Positions 1-12,913 of a stretch of DNA of 64,000 bases are shown in pieces. The notes beneath the pieces were generated by a model that did no database searches, was not told the origin of the DNA, and was given only the letters and a program-made list of their open reading frames with translations. The position numbers and the translations under genes were made by a program. Origin of the DNA: Parasponia andersonii. Lineage: Eukaryota > Streptophyta > Magnoliopsida > Rosales > Cannabaceae. The stretch covers positions 647,168 through 711,167 of the forward strand of contig JXTB01000003.1 of NCBI GenBank assembly GCA_002914805.1, in the 5' to 3' direction. Within the stretch, counting starts at the first letter, position 1; each line of letters opens with the position of its first letter.

Positions 1-2353
1 ATCCAGCTTTTACATTACATTTCGCCGCACTTATAGTGGTTCAATTTCAAGACATATCATTATTATGATTCATGAATAACTAAAGGCCAGAAACCCGGTG
101 CCCTCTTTTTCCTATTACTTTTAAAACAGACACACATATATACATATATTCCAAAAAGAACCGAGTGCCATCTTTTTTCCTGTCATTTTTTTGGGGGACA
201 AAAAAGAAGAAAAAGAAAAAACAGTTCTCTCACACACAAGTCGATCATTTTTTATTAACTTTGTGATCCCATTTTTAATGGAAATATCGTATGCATATGC
301 TAAGGGTTTTTTTTCCCTCTATCTCTCTCTGGCTGTGTTGCTATAGTGTTTCTTAGGGCAGTTGGGTAAAGTCATAGATTTTAAGGAAAATATTTTTAAT
401 TGGATTGAAAGAAAAATTCATGTAGCATAAAGTAACTGAGTGTTTGGTATGTTATGACTTAAAAAAAATTATACTAAAGTGTTTGATAAATTATATGGTT
501 GAATTGTTATGTAAATATAAAATGATTTAAATAAATATCATTATACAATTATGTATATTTACGAAAAGAACTTGTTAATATTTTTTACAATTATATATAT
601 TTTGTACATACTAAATATATTAATATTTTTTTTAAAAAAATTGATCTAAAAATAAATTCAATTAAATTAGTTACTCAATTAAACTTATTTAATTTTAATT
701 TACTTTATTTTCATCTAAATTTATAATTTTAATATAGAATTAATTTGGTTATTTTAAAATAACTAATATGAAGAATATTTTAGTCAATTATAATTTAAAT
801 GTATTAATAATTTTTTTAAAAAATGATATAAAAATAAACTCAATTAATGTTTGGTAGTCTTGTTTTTAAATAAATATATTTTAATCATTATGATTTATTT
901 ATTAAAAAATAATGCAAGCTCTGTATAATCTAAAAGTCAAAACCATTTTAAGTTAGTTTTAACTTTCAAGTATAATTTTATCAAAATTTATTAAATAATC
1001 TGATTTTTAAGTTTTTACTAAAGACTTTTTTTCGAAAAATGCTTTTGATTCGTTAAAAAGCTAAACTTGATAATGAATGACGAGGTTGTTGGACTGGCTC
1101 AACGGCCCTCTGGCCAAATTAGTGAAGCACATTATACACAGTCTTTCTTCTGCCCAAGAAACAGTCTTTTAGAAAATGTTCTTTCCTGGTTTTATGATAG
1201 GGGCACGAATCACATGATGGCACTTTTCCAAATTATCAATTATTCTTTCTTTTTTTTTTTTTTAAATGATTAATTGTTCTTTCTTGCGTGTGTATACATA
1301 TAGATACACAAATTAAAGACTAGTGACACTGAATAACGAACTGACTCTTGGATCGCAGTTTCCATAAAGCCATAACTAATGGACGTACATAAACACAAAA
1401 AAAAAAAAAATTAAAAAAACATAAAAAGAAGAAATTAACCAACTTAATGGCTGTTTGACTTACCAAATTGGAAATATTTGCACTTTATATCTTTATAAAT
1501 CAATAAGCACGTAGTAATTAGTTGAAAAACGTTTTGTTGAAGTTGAACTAATAAATAACAATGACGAAATGTCACAAGTTTTTAGAAAACCTCAAAAAAC
1601 CAATACAAGACGTTCCAAATGATAATTTCTTGTTTGGTGTCAAATAAACAAGAGATATCCGAGAGATATTATATTTTTATATCTTTTATTTTCTAACTTT
1701 ATTCAAATATTTTGATTATTATTAATATTAATTCTTTGATTTAAACTCTATTACAAATTTACACCCTAACACAAATTTAGAGTAAAATAAAATGTATAAA
1801 AATTGATCTAAGAATAACTGAATAAATTTATTAAATCATCGTGGTAAATTAACTACTCTAAATTAGTATCAATTATAAATTTGTAACAGATTTTAAATCT
1901 AATAGTCAGTGTTAATAATAACCAACACGCAAGATATAGATTGAACAAATGTCAAAATACAATATATAAAAATGATGCTATTCCACTCAACAATAATCAA
2001 ATGCGAGGACTTGAATTGATGATCATGGTAATGGAAAAAATGTCAAAGCAAATTTTTTTTTATTTCCCGTGAACCAAATAGTCTATTGTCTTGACAAGAA
2101 TACTTGGAAATTCATCTGGACTAACTTTCAAGTGGATCATTATGAAGTAAGCACCAAATCGCTAATATATTTTCCTTCCAAAAGATCTAAAGCAACAACC
2201 ATGAACATCCTTTGGACTATATTACCATTATATATATATATCCAAATCATAAAAGAGAGCTGAAAAAGATGACTAAATCATCTTGGATAGGCTGAGTAAG
2301 ACAAGATAAACTGCTAAAGTATATATTTACAAAAGAGTGTCAGCTATAAATTA
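1..2353. other. AT-rich intergenic DNA, no gene seen
   Basis: No coding region with exon-like composition, conserved motif or splice structure was recognised on either strand. The stretch is dominated by A/T runs (for example T-rich at 1247-1263 and A-rich at 1398-1411) and short open frames of low complexity. It lies downstream of the minus-strand EAF7-type gene that ends at 2354, so its right edge probably contains that gene's 3' untranslated region and polyadenylation site. These were not located precisely. Confidence 0.6.
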
Positions 2354-2805
2354 TTAAGATTCTTCCTTAACGAAGAAACTTTGAGGCAAGCTAAAATCTT
2401 CCTCGTGATTCAAGATTTCATTATCCTCATCATCTGGTTTCTGACATTTTGAACCCAAAAAACAAAGTTAGATATATACACCTCATTAGCACTACAAAAG
2501 AAAAAGAATTTTTCAAGTGCATTCGTGTTATAAATGGGGTTACAAACAACATATGTTTCTAATCTGATATGAGGGACTTTTACATGTGCACATTTATACT
2601 TGGGTTTCATTAGCAAAGTTTGCTTCAGCATCATCAAACTCCACAGATTTTCAAATCAAACCAATTAAGGTCAAAAACCACCCCTTCCATACCATCCTTA
2701 CAAAGTCAAAAGTTGAATTGGGACAACCTTATTATACTACATGAGAGCTGAGAATCTTTAATGGCTAAACATATTAGACAAAGGGTACAAGACAATTCAC
2801 AAGAA

Positions 2806-2837
<32 letters not shown>

Positions 2838-3893
2838 GCATAAAAAATATGTGTATATATATATATATAGAAGTATATTTTAAAGATTCCAATTCTAACA
2901 CAGCATATGAAAGTACATATCCTCTTTACGAAACAAGTTGGAGATAAAGAAATCTTAAATAAATTATAAGTTCTCATACCAGCACTTCTAAGTTATAGAA
3001 ACGATCCAGCAACTGCAGAACCTCATCGGAAGAAAACTGTCTGTCAAAACTACAACAAGAAGACAGTAAAAGTTAGAGACTGAAGTAGAAGTTAGAGTAC
3101 AAGTTCTTAAATATATAGGATCAAAATTAACGGAACAGAAGCATAGAGCAGAACAAACCTTCTCCGCAGAAACTCCATTAAACCGAAAAGAACAAAGTGA
3201 CGATGTATGCCTGTATGCAGACAATTTGTACCGTTATGTGTTTTGAAATAATAATTGAAAAATAAAAGACTGATTGTGAAAGATATGGCATGAGCATACA
3301 TGTAATTTGATGTATCTAGGTAAACTAACTAACAAGTCAAGTGTATTAACTAACTGCAGTTAACAATGTCACAATCTTTCATTTCATTAGATGACATGTA
3401 TTACATGCCAACTTGGTGAAAGTTGGCAGGTTTGAATGTAATTCAGTAAAACTGAAAACAATTATAGTGACTATCTACCCATTTTTATCAACATACTAGC
3501 CTAGGGGTAGTTTAACTTTTACAAGTAATAATATTACTAGTAGCCAAAACCAACGACCTCATGAACATTGTAGTTTTCAAAAAGATGTATAAAAAGCCTT
3601 GACTAACTTCAAACCCAACTAAAAAATGCTGGATGCTACAATTAAATTTTTAAGAATTCAACCCCATGTGAAGCTCATTTAACCCTCTTAGTAATTTATT
3701 TGGCTAAATTTTGTGTCCCAAAATTAAACCAATTAAGTCCTAATTCCTTACCAAAGTGCACCCTTAAATATTTTATGCAGTCTACATTATACATACCCAT
3801 AAAGAATATTTTTCCTACTTTTAAAAGAATAATGCATATTCCTGACCATCAAACAAATCAAAAACCAAAAACTCTGATACCCAAATTTCATGA

Positions 3894-3956
<63 letters not shown>

Positions 3957-4296
3957 CATCAGAAAACAAATTTTAAAAAAAAATTGAGAAAAAACTTGCC
4001 TTGCAGTTTAACAGGAGGATAAATTTCAAGTGCTTCTAACAGTCTAAGCTCCAATTCAACCTGTGATTGCTCCTAATTAAACACAGGGAAAAAAAATTTT
4101 AAAAAAAGAAGTCAAACTCAAGTAATACAAAACGTATACATACATATAAAGACAAATATATATATATATATATACACACATGAAAAGAGAGAAAGACCTT
4201 AGGGAGAGAAGAAGCAGAGGAAGGGGGAGCCTTGCATGGAGAATGTACAGACATTCCGTCTTGTTCCTCTTCTCTTGCTTTGCCACCACTCTCCAT
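2354..4296 (-). CDS. EAF7: EAF7/MRGBP-type subunit of NuA4 histone acetyltransferase (5 exons)
   Basis: Exons on the minus strand, in order: 4296-4198, 4072-4000, 3210-3159, 3049-2980, 2440-2354. They join in phase to 381 nt, a 126-residue protein plus TAA. The ATG at 4296 opens a Glu/Ser-rich N terminus (starts MESGGKAREEEQ). It is followed by the family core: a VELELRLLEAL helix, the GIHRHFVL motif, FDRQFSSDEVLQLLDRFYNL and an acidic tail with NHEEDFSLP. Human MRGBP and yeast Eaf7 share the same order (short helix, G-x-N/H-R-H-F, then L-x-x-x-Y-D/N-L and an F-x-LP tail); that comparison is from general knowledge of the family. The family acts in the nucleus as a small non-catalytic subunit of NuA4/TIP60 complexes, pairing with an MRG-domain protein. 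Intron 2 starts with GC (CAAG/GCAAGT at 3999) and the other introns are GT-AG. Long AT microsatellites sit in introns 2 and 4. The function call is inferred from the domain only. Confidence 0.85.
2813..2837. repeat. TA dinucleotide microsatellite
   Basis: Uninterrupted TA repeat inside intron 4 of the EAF7-type gene. A second, shorter TA run lies about 25 bases further right (near 2854-2868). The translated ORFs across it are artefacts of the repeat. Confidence 0.9.
3902..3950. repeat. AT dinucleotide microsatellite (about 24 units)
   Basis: Pure alternating AT run inside intron 2 of the EAF7-type gene, shortly before the next exon in + coordinates. Probably length-polymorphic. The Tyr/Ile-repeat ORFs on both strands are translations of this run, not proteins. 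Confidence 0.95.
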
Positions 4297-4664
4297 TTCT
4301 GTATTTCATATATATATTATATAATATGTGTGTGTATATATAGAGCCCGTGAATTCCCTTACGCTTTCGTTTTTTGTTTTTTTCGGATTAAAAAAGAAAG
4401 CACTCTCTTTCAGACAATTGCAGAGATTAAAACAAGAATTAATATGATTTTTTTTTTCAAAATTAATTTTCTTCTTTTCCTCTGTTTTTTCTTTGCTAGG
4501 GTTTTGAATGTTGATCCAGAGGGATATGAAGCCGAATGGGGCTTTTTACTAAGGCTTCTATTTCTATATGGCTGGCCAGCCCATTTTGAGCTGGGCTTTG
4601 CGTGGATGTTAGATTGGCTTTAACTAGTTACCCTTTTTATTTAGAGAAAATTTGATTTTTTTAT

Positions 4665-5050
4665 GGTATTTTTTCAGAAAAATTGAAAAATCGCGGAATT
4701 TGAAATTGTTCTGAAAAATCCCGGATTTAATTATAAAAATACCATTTTTAAAAGTATTTAGAAAAATATTACTTTTATTGATTCATGACGTACTTAAGGT
4801 AACTAGTCGAGTCACCTGAGGAAACTTGAACAGTTACTTCAAGTAACTCGATTGGTTACTCTAAGTAACCAAACTAATTATCTCGGGTACCATTGAAAAA
4901 TGCCAAATTTAAAAAAAAATTGTATTTTTCTAAATATTTTTTAAAATGGTATTTTTCTAATAATACTTTTAAAAAATAATTGTTTTTCTAAATCAATCTG
5001 GGATTTTTCGAAAAAATGAGTCCATGCAGGATTTTTCAATTTTTGGTACC
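4665..5050. mobile_element. Fold-back / MITE-like inverted-repeat element
   Basis: The two ends are inverted copies. AAAAATTGAAAAATC near 4678-4692 is mirrored by GATTTTTCAATTTTT at 5029-5044, and the outer GGTA/TACC bases also match. Inner arms (GAAAAATCCCGG at 4712 and CTGGGATTTTTC at 4998) continue the palindrome, so most of the 386 bp could fold into one hairpin. The core holds short repeats of the type AGTAACTCGATTGGTTACT. No coding capacity. A diverged relative lies near 62825-63160. Boundaries and family are inferred; no clear target duplication was seen. Confidence 0.55.
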
Positions 5051-5249
5051 TTGGGCTTGGAATTTTATAAATAGCCCTTTTATTTAGGGTATTGGACACT
5101 TATACCTATTTTTCAAAAAATATTACTAAATTTATAATCTTTCAAAAATAATAAAAATTCCATATGATCTTTTAGAGGGTATTTTTCTAAATACTTAAGG
5201 AGGTAGAAAACATAGTGGCATTTTAGTAAATAAGCCATCTTTTTTTTTT

Positions 5250-5700
5250 TTTAACAAAAACCACAAAAGTTTCTTGGAAACTAAATTGATTTCCTATTAG
5301 CGAAATGTTACGTATGTAAGTAAATCACAGGAAATCATAACAAAATTTTGAAAACTAATTTGGTTTCCTTTAGCGGAATGTCTTGTATATAAATAAATCA
5401 TAAGAAATTACGAGCATTTCTTAAAAACTATTGTAGTTTCCTTTTTGCAGACTACCCTGTAGCTAAATAAATCATATAATTTTATCGAAACTATCGTGAT
5501 TTCTATTTTTGCGAAATTCCATTTATACAAAAATTTTCTAAAAATCATTGTGATTTTCTTTAGTAGAATATCTTGCAGCTAAGTAAACTATAGGAAAACA
5601 AGAAAATTTATTGAAAACCATTGTGGTTTCTATTTCTAAAATGCTCTGTAGCTAAGTAAATCACAGAAAACCACAAAAATTTCCTAAAAACTAATTTGAT
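5250..5700. repeat. Degenerate tandem repeats of roughly 70-115 bp
   Basis: A phrase made of AAATAAATCA(C/T)A followed by AAATTTC/T, a GGTTTCC-like block and a CTTGTAGCTAAGTAA-like block recurs about five times (near 5319, 5389, 5465, 5580, 5653) with unequal spacing and many changes. It runs directly into the large 870-bp array and shares its AAACCAATTTGGTTTC vocabulary, so it may be an older part of the same satellite. No gene seen. Confidence 0.6.
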
Positions 5701-8700
5701 TTCTTAGAAACCATATTAGTTTCTCTAGTAAGTTTTTCGTTACTAACCAAATTAGTAATCAATTACTAGATTAGTTCTTGGTTACAAGTAGAAACTAATT
5801 TAGTTCTTACTTTTAAGAATAGTCGATAGTAATTTTAAAAAAATGCCAAAAATCAAATTAGTTTCTCATGAACCAAATTTGTTACTCAGAAATCATATTG
5901 TTTTCTCAAGTTAGTTTTTTGTTACTAACCAAATTAGTAATCAACTATTAGATTGGTTTCTGGTTACCTAGTAGAAACCAAATTAATTTTTGGTTTCAAG
6001 AGTAGCAAGTAATCGTTTCCTTAAATAAAAAAAAAATAGTAAGTATTTAGTTTCCGAGCTATCAGATAAGTTTATCATTGCTAATGAAATTAATAAAAAA
6101 AACAAGTAACCTAATTGGTTTCTTAAAAACCAGAATATTGGTTTCTCAAGTTACATCAAAATAGTTTTAATATTAATTGGTAAATGATGCAATCACAATG
6201 CTTACTAAAGAAACTTAAATAATATATTAAAAACGAAAAAAAAAAAAGACAAAAGCTAAAAAGAAAATAGTAGTAAGGTTCATTATGAAAAGAAAAAAAA
6301 AACTTTANAAAAAAAAAAAAAAAAAAAAAAGCAAATAAAAGAAAAGAAGATAAGGTGAAGCTCATGAAATTCAATGGTAGATTGAAAGTGGGAAGAAAAA
6401 ACTTTAAAGATGATAAAGATGAAAAAAGAAAGAGCAACAAGGTTCAATATCGAAAAAAAAAGAAAAAAAACTTTAAAGACAACAAAGATTATAAAAAAAA
6501 AAGCAATAAGGATCAATATGAAAAAAGGGAAAATAGGTTTTAATAAATGAATTTTAGAAAAAAAAATGAATAAAGGAAAACAAATGAAAAAGACATAAAA
6601 TAGATAAATTAAGGATAGTCGATAAATTAGTAATCAATTACTAGATTAGTTTTTAGTTACAAGTAGAAACCAATTTGGTTCTTGCTTTCAAGAATAGTCA
6701 GTAGTAATTAAAAAAAATGCCAAAAATCAAATCAGTTTCTCATGAACCAAATTTGTTACTCAGAAATTATGGTTTCTCAAGTTGGTTTTTTGTTACTAAT
6801 TAAATTAGTAATCAACTATTAGATTGGTTTCTGGTTACCTAGTAGAAACTAAATTAATTTTTAGTTTCAAGAGTAGCAAGTAATCGTTTCCTTAAATTAA
6901 AAAAAATAGCAAGTATTTAGTTTCCGAGTTATCAAATTAGTTTATCATTACTAATCAAATTAATAAAAAAAAACAAGTAATCTGATTGGTTTCTTAAAAA
7001 CCAGAATATTGGTTTCTCAAGTTACATCAAATTGGTTTTATTATTAATTAGTAAATGATTTTTGGCAATCACAATGCTAACTAAAGAAACTTAAATAGTG
7101 TATTAAAAACGAAAAAAAAAAAGAAAAGACAAAGGCTAAAAAGAAAATAGTAGTAAGGTTCATTGTTAAAAGAAAAAAAACTTTAAAACGGGAAAATAAA
7201 AAAAGTAAAGCAAAGAAAAGGAAAGAAGACAAGGTGAAGCTCATGAAATTCAATGATAGATTGAAAGTATGAAGAAAAAACTTTAAAAACGACAAAGATA
7301 AAAAAAGAAAGAGCTACAAGGTTCAATACCTAACATAAAAAGAAAAAAAACTTTAAAGACGACAAAAATTTAAAAAAAAAGTAATAAGGATCAATACGAA
7401 GAAAAAGGGAAAATGGGATTTAATAAATCTAGAAAAAAATGAATAAAGGAAAACAAATGAAAAATACATAAAATAGATAAATTAAGGATACTCAATAAAT
7501 TAATAATCAATTACTAGATTAGTTTTTAGTTATAAGTAGAAACTAATTTGGTTCTTGCTTTTAAGAATAGTCGATAGTAATTTAAAAAAAAAAATGCCAA
7601 AAATCAAATTAATTTCTCATAAACCAAATTTGTTACTCATAAATCATACTGGTTTCTCAAGTTGATTTTTTGTTACTAACCAAATTACTAATCTAACTAT
7701 TAGATTGGTTTCTGATTACCTAATAGAAATCAAATTGATTTTTAGTTTCAAGAGTAGCAAGTAATCGTTTCCTTATGTAAAAAAAAAATAGTAAGTATTT
7801 AGTTTCCAAGTTATCATATTAGTTTATCATTACTAATCAAATTTTTTAAAAAAAAAAACAAGTAATCCGATTGGTTTCTTAAAAACTAGAATATTGGTTC
7901 CTCAAGTTACATCAAATTGGTTTTAATATTAATTGGTAAATGATTTTTGGCAATCACAATACTAACTAAAGAAACTTAAATAGTATATTGAAAACAAAAA
8001 AAAAAAAAAAGACAAAGGCTAAAAAGAAAAGAGTAGTAAGGTTCATTTTGAAAAGAAAAAAAAAACTTTAAAACGGGAAAATAAAAAAATAAAGCAAATA
8101 AAAGGAAAAAAGACAAGGTGAAGCTCATGAAATTCAATGGTAAATTGAAAGTGGGAAGAAAAAACTTTAAAGATGGCGAAGATGAAAAAAGAAAGAGCAA
8201 CNAAACTTTAAAGATGACAAAGATTATAAAAAAAAAAAGTAAAAAGGATCTATACGAAAAAAAAAAAGGAAAATGGGTTTTAATAAATGTATTTTAGGAA
8301 AAAATGAATAAAGGAAAACAAATGAAAAAGACATAAAATAGATAAATTGAGGATAGTCAATAAATTAGTAATCAATTACTAGATTAGTTTTTGGTTATAA
8401 GTAGAAATCAATTTTGGTTCTTGTTTTTAAGAATAGTCGATAGTAATTTAAAAAAAAATACCAAAAATCAAATTAGTTTCTCATAAACCAAATTTGTTAC
8501 TCAGAAATCATATTGGTTTGTCAAGTTGGTTTTTTATTACTAACCAAATTAATAATAAACTATTAAATTAGTTTCTGGTTATCTAGTATAAACCAAATTG
8601 ATTTTTGATTTCAAGAGTAGCAAGTAATCGTTTCCTTAAATAAAAAAATAGTAAGTATTTAGTTTCCGAGTTATCAGATTAGTTTATCATTACTAATCAA

Positions 8701-9540
8701 ATTAATAAAAAAACAAATAACCCGATTGGTTTCTTTAAAACCATAATATTAGTTTCTCAAGTTATATCAAATTGGTTTTAATATTAATTGGTAAATGATT
8801 TTTGGCTATCACAATACTAACTAAAGAAACTTAAATAGTATATTGAAAAAAAAAAAAAAAAAGACAGGCTAAAAAGAAAAGAGTAGTAAGGTTCATTATG
8901 AAAAGACAAAAAAAATAAAGCAAATAAAAGGAAAGAAGACAAGGTGAAGCTCATAAATTCAATAGTAGATTGAAAATGGGAAGAAAAAACTTTAAAGACG
9001 ACAAAGATGGAAAAAAAGAGCAACAAGGTTCAATAACGAAAAAAAAGAAAAAAAAAATTTAAGACGACAAAGATTATAAAAAAAAAAAGTAATAAGGATC
9101 AATACGAAAAAAAAAGGAAAATGGGTTTTAATAAATGTATTTTAGAAAAAAATGAATAAAGGAAAACAAATGAAAAAGACATAAAATAGATAAATTGAGG
9201 ATAGTCGATAAATTAGTAATCAATTACTAGATTAGTTTTTGGTTATAAGTAGAAATCAGTTTTGGTTCTTGCTTTTAAGAATAGTCGATAGTAATTTAAA
9301 AAAAAAATACCAAAATCGAATTAATTTCTCATGAACCAAATTTGTTATTCAGAAATCATATTGGTTTCTCAAGTTGGTTTTTTATTACTAACCAAATTAG
9401 TAATAAACTATTAGATTAGTTTCTGGTTACCTAGTAGAAACCAAATTGATTTTTGGTTTAAAGAGTAGCAAGTTATCGTTTCCTTAAATAAAAAAAATAA
9501 TAAGTATTTAGTTTCTGAGTAATCAGATTAGTATCATTTA
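5700..9540. repeat. Tandem array of ~850-875 bp units, about 4.4 copies
   Basis: The landmark ATTAGTAATCAATTACTAGA recurs at 5751, 6626, 7499 (one change), 8364 and 9212, giving spacings of 875, 873, 865 and 848. Each unit has a part rich in GGTTTC/GAAACC words (NTTGGTTTCTNNTTAC and its inverse), a polypurine part with AAACTTTAAAGA and AAGGTGAAGCTCAT, and a GATAAATTAAGGATAGTC junction. The last copy breaks off near 9540. No unit contains a credible ORF; the long Phe-rich or Lys-rich frames are translations of the purine tract. Two N bases (6307, 8202) fall inside the array, as expected where repeats hinder assembly. Confidence 0.85.
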
Positions 9541-9969
9541 TAATTAATTTTGTTCTTCTGAGTAATATTATTATACTTTTTCTAGAACCTTCAATTATTT
9601 TTGTGATACTGAAAATTATATTTATATTTGCCTTTAATAATTATAATTTTATGAAATACTTTTTATCTTTAAGGATTATATACATTGTCGCATTATCTAC
9701 TAAACAAACATCTTAACTATTAGTCTTCGAACTAATATTAGTGAAATCCATATTTCTTCACAAGCAAAATAATTATAATTATCAAATAAAAGACGTAATA
9801 AAATATATAACTTAAGAAAAGTAATATATTATATAAACATAAATTGAAAATAGCACTCTAAGAATACATAATCTAATGCACAATAAACTTAGATATTACT
9901 GTTTCATTATTAATTTTTCTCAATTAGAATTTAAAGAAGTTTGAAATATCCAAATAGCCAAAATCCATA

Positions 9970-10905
9970 AGATCATTTTATTCAACAAAGTTCATCTTTA
10001 TACTCTTTCCTTTTTCCTTCAATGATGCTTGGTAATGGTCAACAAGATGTTTAGGTATACGATAGGTACACAACCAATGTCCTCTCATACCATATTTATA
10101 GCAAAGATTCTTTGGATTTTTGGATGGTTTATATTGTGAACCTTTTTTTTTTTTTTTTGCATCGCTTCATTATTTCCCCATTTCTTGTGAGTTACAGTTT
10201 TTTTGAAGTTTGAAGAGTTGTTGTGACCACTATAATACTAAGAAAAATTTTGACCATGACTCCTACCACGAACATGACCTTAACCTTGACCACGACCACG
10301 TCTATAGTCATAATTAGTAGTTGATACAATATTTACTTTAGGAAATGCTATCGAACTAGTCGGGCAAATTTCATGATTTTTCATTAATAGCTTATTATTT
10401 TGTTCAATAACAAGTAAATATGAAATCAACTTAGAATATTTTTTAAAACCATGCTCCTGATATTATTACTGTAGGACAATATTCGATGTATGGAAAGTGG
10501 AGCATGTTTTATCTAACATATCTTCGTCAGTAAACTTTTCTTTACATAATTTCAATTGAGAAGTAATTTTAAATATTATTGAATCATATTCGCTTATTGT
10601 TTTAAAATCCTGCAGACACAAGTGCATCTAGTCATAACGAGCTTTAGAGAGTAACATAGTTTTCTGATGGTCATACATTTCCTTTAAACTTTACCAGAGC
10701 ACAGATGGGCCATTTAGCATTAAATATTCAGTTTTCAATCTTTTGTGCAAATGACGACGAAGAAAAATCACGACTTTTGCGCGATCCTAAGTGGATGCTA
10801 TATTTCTCTCTTTAATTATTTCTCCAAGATTCATAGCATCAAGTGTCCATATCAAATAATTCTTGTTCGAAATTTCAAGAGCAACGAATTCAAGTTTTAT
10901 GAGAT
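9970..10905 (-). pseudogene. Decayed Ty1/copia gag (UBN2 type), gag only
   Basis: Conceptual translation of the minus strand from about 10905 to 9970, through several stops, gives a recognisable plant copia Gag. It shows LKEMYDHQKTMLLSKARYD, then LQDFKTISEYDSIIFKITSQ, a DEDMLDKTCSTFHTSN block, an RRGRGQG/RGRSHGQNF Arg-Gly segment, a zinc-knuckle remnant (GMRGHWLCTYR) and PKHLVDHYQASLKEKGK. The stops fall where Trp or Gln is expected. No protease or pol and no LTR pair was found around it, so it is a truncated or gag-only insertion. A domesticated gag is unlikely given the number of stops. Confidence 0.75.
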
Positions 10906-12600
10906 TTGATATTGTGAATACTATTATATCACAAAACATTATATAGTTAGGAATAAGAAACTCATAACATGATCAATACATAGTCATAGAGAAATAAAGT
11001 ACAATTACCTAATATATTGAATTAGTAGTATTCGAAGACATAATTATAAATATGTATATTATAGATTTTTGTAATTAAATATGATATTGAAATCTCAAAA
11101 TTGAAAGACTAATTATAAGTACATAAGTATTGCCACAATAATAATTTATAATGATAATGAAGATAAATAATATCATATAAAGAAGTAATTTCATAATGAT
11201 AAAGATAGTCTACCAACATAACTTATACATGTAGATTATTTGTGACCAAAATCATGATTTTAAAATCTCATAGTGAAGATACCAAATATAAATGCATGAA
11301 GCAATTCAATGTAATATTAGAACATCAAACTTTCAAATTATTAGAAAGAAAATTATGAGTACTAAAATTAGAAAAAAACAAACAAAATATATGTATATAC
11401 ACTACTATAGTATACAATATATATATTTAGATTAAATTTCTTATGGTAGATCTTTATCAAACTGAAAAAAATGATATTTATAATGCAATATAGTAACTAA
11501 TAAAATTTTATCTCGATGAAATTATAATGGCTAGAAGCTTGTGCTTATAATGTATTATAAAAAAAATAGAATATATATTATAGCTTAAGAATATCAACAC
11601 AAAGAAATACATGAGAGAATGAATTCTTTCTTAATGAAAAGAAAAAGATTTGAATGTGATATATAAACTCTTACAAATGTCTCTATCTATAAATATTGGT
11701 AAATGAACTACAACCATTCATTTCTTTGGATGAACCATAACCACTTATTTATTTAGGTAAAGTATATCCACACATTTACTAGAGTAAATTATGGTCATAT
11801 ATTTTATTGGCTAAAATTACACTAAACTATATCTACAAATTTATTTAGTTAAATTTCTACCATTTAATGTATTCTTAAGCTTGGGTTTGGGTTTGTAAAA
11901 TACTCAACAATAATGGGCATTCAAATAAAAAATATCCATAACAATCTATATAAGTTTTTATTTTTAAAAATCCAAGTCCAACCAGAAAGTATAATATCTT
12001 TTGGATTTTATTTTTATATAATTATTAGACTATATAATTACTACTTACAAATAAGTTGAGTTTGGATTGAACTTAACCAAAAAATACTTAACCAGAAACC
12101 AAAACAAAGAGTATTTGGTTTCGAGTAGGGTTGGATTGATGACTTAAACTTGATTTTTTAGCTTGATTGGGTTGGGTGGGCGGTTCAGTTTTTAGACTTT
12201 GTGTTCATCCTATAAAATTTCAACATAGATATCAATTTCATCTATGGAATATCTATTTAAAAAAAAAGAAAAGATTTTGATTGACAAAATCACCATTATT
12301 TTTAAGCCTCTTAAAAAGTTATTGCCAAACAATTTTTAGATTAATAAAAATCTTATGATTTGTTTTAACATTTTGATAGTTTGGTAATATTGTCTATTAA
12401 TTTAGATGTAATTTGGAAATTTCTATTTCAAAACACGAAGAGTATGTTTTCATCAATTCACATTTATTATCCATAATTAGATATTAGAGGAGGAAACTTA
12501 AATCTAATGCCGCATCTCAAGCATAATTTCTAAGAATGTAGAGTGAAACTTTGAAAAATAGAAAACTATGTAAACTATATTTGTAATAGACCTTATTTTT
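10906..12600. other. AT-rich intergenic DNA, no gene seen
   Basis: Low-complexity A/T-rich sequence between the gag pseudogene and the hydrolase gene. No conserved motif, LTR pair or coding frame was recognised. The right edge (about 12600-12913) is less AT-rich and probably contains the promoter and 5' untranslated leader of the hydrolase gene, but no single promoter element stood out. Confidence 0.5.
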
Positions 12601-12913
12601 AACTTCTTAATAGACACTATTACATTAACCCGGTAATTTGCAGATAAAAGTGTCCTGATATCTCAAGGATCTCGTTTCTAAATTAGCACATAAATGTTGG
12701 AGGGGGAAAAGGGGTAGTCTGACATGCACGCGACATTGAATCGCGTAAGAAGACTCGAAGCAAAGTGGGGAGCTGGACTGGAGAAGCTTAAGCAAAGCAT
12801 GTCCACCACAAAGCAACTCCAGCCCGACGAGCAATTGAAACGTTAAAAATGGCCGATATTTAAGATAGGCTAAGCAACTGGGAAAACTCTAACTTGCCTA
12901 GTAGGTGACAGAG

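Noticed and set aside
4180..4623. 147-codon plus-strand ORF upstream of the EAF7-type gene
   Set aside because: It overlaps exon 1 of the minus-strand gene, begins in a microsatellite and has Phe-rich low-complexity sequence without a known motif.
6156..9026. Phe-rich minus-strand and Lys-rich plus-strand ORFs repeated along the array
   Set aside because: They translate the polypurine/polypyrimidine part of the 870-bp unit, with changing lengths and no conserved motif.
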